Shown piece after piece: positions 51,464-58,871 of a stretch of DNA of 64,000 nt; the stretch's first letter is position 1, and every line of letters starts with the position of its first letter. The translations under genes and the position numbers were made by a program. The notes below the pieces were generated by a model. The model did not search any database. It was not told where the DNA came from and saw only the letters and a list, made by a program, of their open reading frames with translations. Where the stretch lies: positions 124,001 to 188,000 of the forward strand of contig NZ_QKUF01000001.1 of assembly GCF_003253565.1 (NCBI RefSeq), read 5' to 3'. Source of the stretch: Thermosporothrix hazakensis (GTDB lineage: Bacteria > Chloroflexota > Ktedonobacteria > Ktedonobacterales > Ktedonobacteraceae).

Positions 51464-53335
51464 TTAGAGCCGGTTGAGCATTGCTTTGACCGCCAGCACG
51501 ATATGATGCGCACTGATACCGGCATCTTCGATCAGTTCAGCCGGTGTACCGGAACCGGGCATTGAATGTACAGCCAGCTTGGCAATCTGTGGGAACTGCC
51601 CCACGCTCTGGGTAAAAACCTCGGTCACCGCGTCACCAAGACCACCCTCAGGCCAGTGATCCTCAACCGTGATAATCTTGCCGACCGCCTGTGAGGCCGC
51701 CAGAACGGTTTCGTTATCAATCGGCTTAACCGAGTAGGCATCGATGACACGAATGGTGATGCCCTCACTACGTAGCTGATCATACGCCTGAAGCGCCTCA
51801 TGCACCGTAATGCCGGCTGCAATCACCGCGACCTGATCGGCATCCGACTCACGTAACACCTTACTGCCACCAACGCTGAAGGTCTCATCGGGTGCATAGA
51901 TCGTCGGGAGCGCAGCCCGGGTCGTGCGCATATAGACGACGCCGTCATGCTTTGTCATTTCCGCGGCCAGTTGTGCCGTCTGATTCGGGTCACAGGGATA
52001 CAGCACCGTGCTGCCGAAGACGGCGCGCATCATTGCCAGATCTTCCAGTGCCATCTGAGATGGGCCATCTTCACCGATCGAGACACCGGCATGCGAGCCA
52101 CACAGGCGGATATTCGCCCGGGAGATCGCCGCCATACGGATGAAGTCATAGGCCCGCGTGAGGAAGGCCGCGAAGGTCGAAGCAAAGGGGATATAGCCGC
52201 GCACACTCAGGCCAACCGCCGCCGCGATCATCTGCTGCTCAGCAATGTACTGCTCAAAGTAGCGGTTCGGGAAGGCCTTCGCGAACTCCTCGGCATAGGT
52301 TGAATTGCTGACTTCACCATCAAGGGCCACAAGCTGCGGTACAGCCTCTCCAAGCGCCTTCAAGGCATCGCCATACGCCTTACGGGTCGCAACCTTATCC
52401 TTGTTCACCTCATAGGTAGGCAGCTCAATCGGTTGGCCCTCCGGGAGTCTGACCGGCTGCTTGTCTTCCGGCTTCTGCACCGTATACACCTTGCTGCGTG
52501 ACGAAGTTGCCAGTTCTTCCAGCGCCTTCTCTTCCTTGTCGCTGCTCAACGCCTTTCCGTGCCAGCCGCCAACATCCTCAAGGAAGGAGACACCTTTCCC
52601 CTTGACCGTACGCGCAATGATCAAGGTCGGGACATTCGTCACCTGCACCGCTTCGGCATACGCACGGTTAATTTCCTCGTAGTTATGCCCATCAATCACA
52701 ATGGTATGCCAGCCGAAGGCCTTCGCACGGGCTTCATAGGCACTTGTATCCCACTGCAACATAGTCGGGCCACGTTGACCCAGACGGTTACAGTCAAGAA
52801 TCGCGATCATGTTATCGAGTTTGTAGAAGGACGCGTGCTCAAAAGCCTCCCAGATCGAGCCCTCAGCCGTTTCACTGTCGCCGAGCAACACCCAGACCTT
52901 ATAGGGCAGTTTATCGAGATATTTGCCCGCCAGCGCGATACCAACCCCGATCGGCAGCCCCTGACCAAGCGAGCCTGTCGCAACATCAACCCAGGGCAGA
53001 ACAGGAGTCGGGTGACCTTCAAGGCGACTCCCGAACTTACGCAACGTCATCAGTTCGTCGTCGGTAATCGCCCCAGCCGCCTTATACATCGAGTACAGCA
53101 GCGGCGAAGCATGCCCCTTAGAAAAGATGAGGTGGTCATTGTTCGGGTGCTTCGGATTGTCGAAATCATAATGCAGGTAATCCGTCATCAGCACTGCCAT
53201 CAAATCCGCCGCGGACATCGAAGACGTGGGATGTCCGGATCCCGCCGCGGTCGTGCAGCGAATGCTATCAATCCGCAACTGTTGTGCAAGATTCGTCCAT
53301 TGCTGAACTTTCTCAGATGTTTGAGCCGTTGTCAT
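51464..53335 (-). CDS. tkt: transketolase
   Basis: Thiamine-diphosphate enzyme of the pentose phosphate pathway, 623 residues, of the shorter (animal-like) type. N-terminal domain: RCTTAAGSGHPTSSMSAADL, the GHASPLLYSMYKAAG block, GSLGQGLPIGVGIAL and the TPP-binding region VLLGDSETAEGSIWEAFEHA with LDCNRLGQ (GDS replaces GDG). Middle (Pyr) domain: DGEVSNSTYAEEF, then the catalytic Glu in FEQYIAEQQMIAAA and GSHAGVSIGEDGPSQM. The C-terminal domain ends with VIDAYSVKPID and EDHWPEGGLGDAV. ATG 53335 has GAGGAG 6-7 bases upstream. Convergence with RNase H is separated by a strong terminator. Confidence 0.95.
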   Translation of the reverse strand: MTTAQTSEKVQQWTNLAQQLRIDSIRCTTAAGSGHPTSSMSAADLMAVLMTDYLHYDFDNPKHPNNDHLIFSKGHASPLLYSMYKAAGAITDDELMTLRKFGSRLEGHPTPVLPWVDVATGSLGQGLPIGVGIALAGKYLDKLPYKVWVLLGDSETAEGSIWEAFEHASFYKLDNMIAILDCNRLGQRGPTMLQWDTSAYEARAKAFGWHTIVIDGHNYEEINRAYAEAVQVTNVPTLIIARTVKGKGVSFLEDVGGWHGKALSSDKEEKALEELATSSRSKVYTVQKPEDKQPVRLPEGQPIELPTYEVNKDKVATRKAYGDALKALGEAVPQLVALDGEVSNSTYAEEFAKAFPNRYFEQYIAEQQMIAAAVGLSVRGYIPFASTFAAFLTRAYDFIRMAAISRANIRLCGSHAGVSIGEDGPSQMALEDLAMMRAVFGSTVLYPCDPNQTAQLAAEMTKHDGVVYMRTTRAALPTIYAPDETFSVGGSKVLRESDADQVAVIAAGITVHEALQAYDQLRSEGITIRVIDAYSVKPIDNETVLAASQAVGKIITVEDHWPEGGLGDAVTEVFTQSVGQFPQIAKLAVHSMPGSGTPAELIEDAGISAHHIVLAVKAMLNRL

Positions 53336-53653
53336 ACTTACTCCTCATCTTTTTGATTCTCAATGGTGACTTTTTCAGCCGCCACAACCATACATCAGGT
53401 GAAAATAGACCCGTGCCGTTTCGCCCGCCTGAGAGCTTATTCAAACAGAGAAAAACAGGCATCTCTCTTCAGTATAGGTCAAAACACAATTTTTCACCAT
53501 GCAAAAACGCTGCTCTCAGGCAACCTCTCTACTAAGGCACGATACACGGCCACAAAAAGCGACACATCAACGGCTTGACTTTTGGCTTGAACATCTGTAC
53601 CATATCAGTACTCTAAAGCGCTTCATTCTCCCATAGAACAGGAGTCACTTCCA
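53336..53653. other. intergenic region between transketolase and DinB genes
   Basis: About 320 bases between divergent genes. It contains a promoter for the DinB-like gene (53575-53603); a promoter for transketolase was not clearly identified. No gene is supported. Confidence 0.5.
53575..53603 (+). promoter_or_regulatory. promoter of the DinB-like gene
   Basis: TTGACT (53575-53580), 17-base spacer, TACCAT (53598-53603). The -35 is followed by a second GGCTTGA copy, a short direct repeat. Confidence 0.55.
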
Positions 53654-54133
53654 TTGAATACGCTTTCCGAAACGCTCGCTATCCTGAAAGCAAACAGGCA
53701 ACAACATCAGGCGATGAAAGCACATCTCACCCCTGCGGACTGGCAAAAGCCAATCTCCCCTGAAGGCTGGTCGGGAAAAGATTACCTGGCCCACATTGCC
53801 CATTGGGACGGCCTCGCGCTTCAGTGCATTCACGCCCGACTGGCAGAAGCGCCCGCTCCGGTGTTTCCCTTTATCGCCTCCGATGAGCAAAACGAGCGCT
53901 GGCGTATCGAAGATAGCTCAAAACCACTGGATACAGTTCACGCCTGGCTTGGTGGCACCTTCGACACCTATCAGCGCGTGCTCACAGAGCATGATGAGGA
54001 AGCACTTCAGCAACAGCTCGGTATGCCCTGGAATGCCAGCGCGCAACATACGATTATCTGGCTGATCGAGCATATGGCCAAACACGAAAAAGAGCATCTC
54101 AGCTACATTGAAAGCTTCTTCCCGGCAGAATAA
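53654..54133 (+). CDS. DinB-like / maleylpyruvate-isomerase-fold protein
   Basis: A 159-residue four-helix-bundle protein. The expected metal His residues are seen in YLAHIAHWD (near residue 47) and EHMAKHEKEHLSYIE (near 140-150). The first helix begins ETLAILKANRQQHQ, then PEGWSGKDYLAHIAHWD is the typical second-helix entry (W/H signature of mycothiol-dependent and DinB-type proteins). Members use thiols or metals for isomerase or transferase reactions, but most are uncharacterised. The TTG at 53654 is the start by position: AGGAG lies about 9-10 bases upstream. A promoter is seen at 53575. It is convergent with the kinase gene. Confidence 0.78.
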   Translation: MNTLSETLAILKANRQQHQAMKAHLTPADWQKPISPEGWSGKDYLAHIAHWDGLALQCIHARLAEAPAPVFPFIASDEQNERWRIEDSSKPLDTVHAWLGGTFDTYQRVLTEHDEEALQQQLGMPWNASAQHTIIWLIEHMAKHEKEHLSYIESFFPAE

Positions 54134-54156
54134 AAATCACCGGCGAGTACTGTTTT

Positions 54157-54861
54157 TCAGGAAATAACGGTGCCAGTAAAGGGCTCGTTATCCAGCGCCT
54201 TCTCAACATTGGCAAGCTGGAGTCCATTGAGGTAAATCACTCTAAGGGAGAGTTCAGAGGCTAACTTTGAAGCAATGGGATCGAAGGGAGCATTCGCGCC
54301 TGGTTCCCAGGTATCACCGACAATCGCTCGATAATCAGCCCAGGAAATGCGCTCAATTGGCTTTGCATCTGACTCTGTACGAGGATCTTTATCATAAATA
54401 AAGTCCGTATTGCTCATCTTGACGATCGTCTTGATATGATAGTCCTGCGCGAGCACAGCCGCCACATAATCAGTTGACCAGCCGGGCCGCCAGCCTGCCG
54501 CGATCACCACCGGCTTCTCTGGCTTGTGGATATAGCTATAATCTTTGATGATCGCCGGATGTGCGATATCACGAAAAATAGTGCGAAAAAGGTGCGCGTT
54601 CAGGCGCGTCGCATGGACCCCGAGCCAGTCGAGGTCATCAGAGGCCAGTTCATGCCCGGTAATCTCCGCCCCGGCATCGCGATAATGGCGTGCCAGCCGA
54701 CCGCCACCTACAAACAAAAAGAAACGCCTTCCTCGCTCGGTCACCTGCCGACGAATGAAGGCGTTGAACTCTTTCAGGAATGGAACATTGATGCCGCCAT
54801 CAGGGACGATCAATGAGCCACCCAACTTGATCACATGCGCTTCAGGTCGATTCTGCGTCAT
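54157..54861 (-). CDS. archaeal-type UMP kinase-like protein (amino acid kinase family)
   Basis: A 234-residue kinase of the amino-acid-kinase fold. Motifs: VIKLGGSLIV at the N-terminus, FFLFVGGGRLARHY, the DDLDWLGVHATRLNAHLF block typical of the archaeal UMP kinase/PyrH-like branch, VVIAAGWRPGWSTDYVAA and the NTDFIYDKDP segment. Bacterial UMP kinases (PyrH) are about 240 residues but differ in these motifs; isopentenyl phosphate kinases are a second possibility. It could be a functional UMP kinase, but a canonical pyrH elsewhere in the genome cannot be ruled out. The start at 54861 is preferred over 54879 for the purine-rich GAATAGAGAGAGA upstream. Confidence 0.72.
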   Translation of the reverse strand: MTQNRPEAHVIKLGGSLIVPDGGINVPFLKEFNAFIRRQVTERGRRFFLFVGGGRLARHYRDAGAEITGHELASDDLDWLGVHATRLNAHLFRTIFRDIAHPAIIKDYSYIHKPEKPVVIAAGWRPGWSTDYVAAVLAQDYHIKTIVKMSNTDFIYDKDPRTESDAKPIERISWADYRAIVGDTWEPGANAPFDPIASKLASELSLRVIYLNGLQLANVEKALDNEPFTGTVIS

Positions 54862-55059
54862 TCTCTCTCTATTCCTCATTCTTGCAGTCGGGTATTTCTC
54901 TTGTTCGGGTGATTATAACATATCTCATCGCGAAAAGAAGCAAATTCGTGACACAGAAAGGGTCCATTTGATCCGGAAGAGATTTCTCCGTTTATACCGT
55001 AAAGGGCCATTCTTTGATGGTCCAGCGAGTGTATGAAAAAGCTCACTCGTACCACTACC

Positions 55060-55174
55060 GGGTGGGGAGTAGCTGACCCTTTGCCGCAAAGGGGTGAACT
55101 GGTCGTCAGGACAGAGAAGCGTTTCTCTCGGCCATTCACTGATGCGAGAACCGTGCATTAGCAGCAAGACCACC
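55060..55174 (+). promoter_or_regulatory. yybP-ykoY manganese riboswitch
   Basis: Contains the diagnostic conserved blocks in order: GGGGAGTAGC (55064-55073), then CGTCAGGAC (near 55104-55112), a GGCC arm, and AGCAAGACC (near 55163-55171). P1 forms from GGTGG (55061-55065) with CCACC (55170-55174). Known members bind Mn2+ and switch on transporters such as MntP and TerC/Alx relatives. The downstream gene here is a TerC family protein, which confirms the call. Confidence 0.88.
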
Positions 55175-55190
55175 ACGACACTGGATACCT

Positions 55191-55209
55191 CCATGCCGTG
55201 ATGGTTTTT
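55191..55209 (+). terminator. possible expression-platform hairpin of the Mn2+ riboswitch
   Basis: Short stem CCAT/ATGG (55191-55194/55201-55204) followed by five T. It lies between the riboswitch and the ribosome site. The stem is only 4 bp, so the platform may instead act on translation through AAAGGAG near 55245. Confidence 0.35.
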
Positions 55210-55256
55210 GCTCAATGAAGGGCCTCACGGTGGGGATGGAATGGAAAGGAGTTTGC

Positions 55257-56228
55257 GTGTTCTCGCAAATGACCTGGATCTGGATTGGATTCCACATCTT
55301 TGTACTGATTATGCTTGCCCTTGACCTGGGAGTCTTTCAGCGGAAGTCGCACGCTGTCTCGGTCAAAGAGGGCCTTATCTGGAGTGGCGTATGGATAGCG
55401 CTTGCACTCCTGTTTAACCTGGGCCTGTACTTCTGGCGCGGGAGCGAAGCAGCCATCCAGTTCTTTACTGGCTACCTGATCGAAAAATCACTGAGCGTGG
55501 ACAATATCTTTGTCTTTGTGCTCATCTTTAGCGCATTTCAGGTTCCAGCCAGGTATCAGCATAAAGTGCTTTTCTGGGGCGTTCTGGGTGCGCTTGTCAT
55601 GCGCGGCATCCTGATCGGCGTCGGAACAGCGCTCTTGCACCAGTTCCACTGGATCATCTACATCTTTGGTGCGTTCCTGATCTTTACCGGGATCAGAATG
55701 GCGCTCCAACGGGAGGAAGACAACGTTCACCCGGAGAAAAACCCGATTCTAAAACTGGTACGCAAGATCTTCCCTGTCACCGAAAACTACGTAGAAGGGA
55801 AGTTCATTGTCAAGCAAAGCGGGAAATGGCTGATTACACCGCTGCTCCTGGTACTGGTCTTCGTCGAGACAACGGATCTGATCTTTGCCGTTGACTCGAT
55901 TCCGGCGATCTTTGCCGTCACCTTAGACCCCTTTATCGTCTACACCTCGAACATCTTCGCCATTCTTGGTCTGCGTTCCCTGTACTTTGTCCTGGCTGGC
56001 GTGGTCGATAAGTTCCATTACCTTAAACTCGGCCTCTCGGTCATTCTGGTGTACGTTGGACTGAAGATGGTGTTGATCGATATATTCCACATACCAACGC
56101 TCCTTTCGCTCGGCGTCATCGCGTTGATTCTCTGTGGCGCAATCGTGGCCTCACTGATTCGCGACAAACGCTTGCAGCAGAAACAGCAAGATAAGCATGA
56201 GGAAGAGAAGGTTGAGGTAAAGAGCTAA
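55257..56228 (+). CDS. TerC family membrane protein (Alx-like)
   Basis: A 323-residue membrane protein of the TerC/Alx group with nine or so hydrophobic helices. Conserved acidic and polar residues of the family are present: FQRKSHAVSVKEGLIWSG (trimmed), EKSLSVDNIFVFVLIF, the long VETTDLIFAVDSIPAIFAVT block and LGLRSLYFVLAGV. Alx/TerC proteins export Mn2+ or protect against excess, and the yybP-ykoY riboswitch 80 bases upstream makes a manganese role likely here. GTG 55257 is chosen for AAAGGAG with 5-base spacing; the frame is open to 55215 and has an ATG at 55269. The C-terminus is a charged tail. Confidence 0.87.
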   Translation: MFSQMTWIWIGFHIFVLIMLALDLGVFQRKSHAVSVKEGLIWSGVWIALALLFNLGLYFWRGSEAAIQFFTGYLIEKSLSVDNIFVFVLIFSAFQVPARYQHKVLFWGVLGALVMRGILIGVGTALLHQFHWIIYIFGAFLIFTGIRMALQREEDNVHPEKNPILKLVRKIFPVTENYVEGKFIVKQSGKWLITPLLLVLVFVETTDLIFAVDSIPAIFAVTLDPFIVYTSNIFAILGLRSLYFVLAGVVDKFHYLKLGLSVILVYVGLKMVLIDIFHIPTLLSLGVIALILCGAIVASLIRDKRLQQKQQDKHEEEKVEVKS

Positions 56229-56238
56229 GGACAACAAG

Positions 56239-56270
56239 GAGGTCACAGAGCGCTTCTGTGGCCTCTCTTT
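56239..56270 (+). terminator. terminator of the TerC gene
   Basis: Eleven-bp stem (56239-56249 with 56255-56265, one G-U pair), 5-base loop, followed by a short T-rich tract. Starts 11 bases after the TerC stop. Confidence 0.8.
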
Positions 56271-56361
56271 CGTATTCAATCGCTGCATCATGTATACTAT
56301 GAAGAGATACCAGAAAGAACAGGGACGCATTCGACGCTCCCGAGAGCAGGCGTGAAATTGC

Positions 56362-58779
56362 ATGCAGCACAAACGAACAGTGATACAGGTGGCGCATCAG
56401 CTTCCGAGCGAGCACGATACACAATATAACGAAAAGCAGAAAGAAAAGGTTGCTCGCCGTTTCTATGCCCTCTTTCAACACGAATATCGAGCCTTGCGTT
56501 CACAGGTCACAGGGGGAGCCTCCCCTGAAGAAGAGGAGCGCTTCACGATACGCCTCACGCTGCGCCTGCTCTTCCTTGCTTTCTTGCAACACAACGGCTG
56601 GCTCCAGCCAGATTTGACCGCCGGTCACACACCCGCTCATGTCGAATGTCTGCTTGCTCGCCTCTCGCCGGGACTCCTCGAACCGCAGTCTCTCCGCCGG
56701 CATCCGCACGTTCCGGATGTCGCAATTGAGCGCCTGTTTGCCTTTCTCAGTTGCTATCAATGGAAGCTTTATGAGCAGGTTCAAGGAAGCGAGCAGGTCC
56801 TGACGCCCGAGATCATCGGCTACATCTTTGAGAAAACCAGCCGGCAGAAACACACCGGGACCTACTATACGGGTGCGGACATCACACACTATATCAGCAG
56901 CAATACCATCGTGCCCTATCTGCTGGAACAGCTTCAGCGCCAGTATCCGGCGACGCTACACGAAATACGGCGACTGCTTCGCTGCCAGCCCAATCGGTAT
57001 ATTCAACCGGCCGTACAGTATGAAGACCTGTTGCCCACTGAAACCCCAGATGAGTTCGAGCGCCGCCGGAGTCGCTATCAGGCGCTGTTGCACATGCTGG
57101 AAACAGAGGCCATTACCGAGATCCACCAGGGCATTACACACCGGCTCAATCTTCAGCGCCTGGCACAGGATGTCATCGCAACCACACATGATATCACATG
57201 CGTCCATATATGCTACGCGATCCTGCGCAGCATGACGATTCTTGATCCCACCTGTGGCTCGGGCGCGTTTCTGCTCGCGGCGCTGCATATCCTTCAACCG
57301 CTCTATCGCTGTTGCCTGCATCGGTTGATGGAGCAGCCCGAAGACATCTCGCTCCCTGAATCGGACACCATTGAGGTCTTTATCCTCAAGGAGATCCTGC
57401 AAAACAACCTGTATGGCGTCGATCTGATGCCCGAGGCAGTCGAGATCTGCAAGCAGCGGCTCTTTCTTTGCCTGCTTGCCGCCTATCCGCATCCGAGCGA
57501 GCCGGGCCCGCTTCAGTGGCATATTCGTACCGGAAATGCTCTGGTTGGCTACTTGCACGCCAGCCAGACCGATACAGCGGTGCTTGACCATGCTCTCGCC
57601 AGGGCATATGGGCTTGCCACCGACAACCCGCAGGACTTTGAACACTGGAAAGAGACACATAGCCCGTTCCACTGGGCCGCTGAATTCCCCACGGTTATGC
57701 AGCGCGGCGGCTTTGATGTGTTGATCGGTAACCCGCCCTACGTTGAGTATAGCCAGATTCGTGAGCGCTATAGCCTGCTTGAAGGCGCGGGCGAACAATG
57801 TGGCAACCTCTATGCCGCCGTCCTTGAGCGGGCGCTTCAGCTCAGCCGTCAACAGGTCAGTTATCTTGGCTTCCTCGTCCCATTGAGCATCTGTGGAAGC
57901 CAGCGCTTCCAACGCCTGCGCACCCTGCTTCGACAGCAGACCGCCCGTCACTGGTTTGCCAACTTTGAAATCTTTCCCTGTCGCCTCTTTCAGGAAGCCT
58001 ATCAGCGGCTCTCGTTCTTTCTGGCACAACACGGCAGTGCGGCTAGCCCCCAGACCTATGTGACCAAGATCCTCCGCTGGTATGCCGCCGAAAGGCCCCA
58101 CCTGCTGGATCTCCTGCACTATACAGCGGTCAGCATCCCCTTGCTCAACGACAGCGTACCCAAACTGGCCGCGCCACAGCATCAGCGTATCCTGCAAAAG
58201 CTGTTGCAAGAGACAGAGACACAACCGCTTGATCTCTCTCTCGTGCCCGGGCCAACATCACACTTCATCTACTACCAGGAAGCTACCAACTACTGGACAA
58301 AAGCCGTCCGGCATATTCCATACTATAAGAAAAATGGTGCCCTGATGGAGCCACCACATGGGCGCTTTCTCTATTTTGCTGAGGAAGCAAGCGCATGGGC
58401 AATCATGGCCCTGCTGAACAGCGCACTCTTCTATCTCTGGTTCGCCACCTTCTCGGATGGCTTTCACCTCTCCCACTATCTGGTACAGCGCTTTCCACTC
58501 CATCGCTCCCTGCTTCAGCAGCCCGAGCTTCTACGGCTGGCACAACAGCTTGAACAGGAGCTGATGCAGCACGCCCGGATCAGCACACGCAACACCCATG
58601 AGAACGCTCAGCATACAAACAAAGGACTCTCAATCGAGCTGGCCGAGTATCGCCCCGCCTGTTGCAGGCCGCTCCTCGAGCGCATAGATAACGTTCTGGC
58701 CGAGACCTACCAGCTCGACAGCGAAGAGCTGGCTTTTGTCCTCGGCTATGACCAGAAATATCGAATGGGCCGCGGGTAA
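56362..58779 (+). CDS. Eco57I-like DNA methyltransferase (first of tandem pair)
   Basis: An 805-residue N6-adenine methyltransferase of the Eco57I/type IIG group without a recognised nuclease motif. The N-terminal helical part includes FTIRLTLRLLFLAFLQHNGWL. GYIFEKTSR then HTGTYYTGADITHYI is a segment found in this group. SAM motif I is DPTCGSGAFLL near residue 295, NNLYGVDLMPEAVEI follows, and motif IV is NPPYVEY near 457. The C-terminal ~300 residues are probably target recognition. It is about 40% alike by eye with the next gene but lacks a block of about 50 residues before GYIFE. No PD-(D/E)XK or HNH residues are seen at the N-terminus. The ATG has no strong ribosome site. Confidence 0.82.
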   Translation: MQHKRTVIQVAHQLPSEHDTQYNEKQKEKVARRFYALFQHEYRALRSQVTGGASPEEEERFTIRLTLRLLFLAFLQHNGWLQPDLTAGHTPAHVECLLARLSPGLLEPQSLRRHPHVPDVAIERLFAFLSCYQWKLYEQVQGSEQVLTPEIIGYIFEKTSRQKHTGTYYTGADITHYISSNTIVPYLLEQLQRQYPATLHEIRRLLRCQPNRYIQPAVQYEDLLPTETPDEFERRRSRYQALLHMLETEAITEIHQGITHRLNLQRLAQDVIATTHDITCVHICYAILRSMTILDPTCGSGAFLLAALHILQPLYRCCLHRLMEQPEDISLPESDTIEVFILKEILQNNLYGVDLMPEAVEICKQRLFLCLLAAYPHPSEPGPLQWHIRTGNALVGYLHASQTDTAVLDHALARAYGLATDNPQDFEHWKETHSPFHWAAEFPTVMQRGGFDVLIGNPPYVEYSQIRERYSLLEGAGEQCGNLYAAVLERALQLSRQQVSYLGFLVPLSICGSQRFQRLRTLLRQQTARHWFANFEIFPCRLFQEAYQRLSFFLAQHGSAASPQTYVTKILRWYAAERPHLLDLLHYTAVSIPLLNDSVPKLAAPQHQRILQKLLQETETQPLDLSLVPGPTSHFIYYQEATNYWTKAVRHIPYYKKNGALMEPPHGRFLYFAEEASAWAIMALLNSALFYLWFATFSDGFHLSHYLVQRFPLHRSLLQQPELLRLAQQLEQELMQHARISTRNTHENAQHTNKGLSIELAEYRPACCRPLLERIDNVLAETYQLDSEELAFVLGYDQKYRMGRG

Positions 58780-58871
58780 ACACATCTTTACAAAAGCCCC
58801 CCTGAACGCTTATGATGAACACGTGCAATACCGCTACATACTGCCATAAGAGCAGCAATCAACCAGGATAC

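Larger units (their letters stand above)
54862..55256 (+). other. leader region of the TerC gene (hairpins and riboswitch)
   Basis: About 395 bases between the kinase gene and terC. It holds the hairpin GGGCCAT/ATGGTCC (55004-55010/55017-55023, one G-U pair), a hairpin CGAGTG/CACTCG just behind it, and the yybP-ykoY riboswitch. A short expression-platform hairpin (55191-55209) follows before the ribosome site. Confidence 0.6.
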
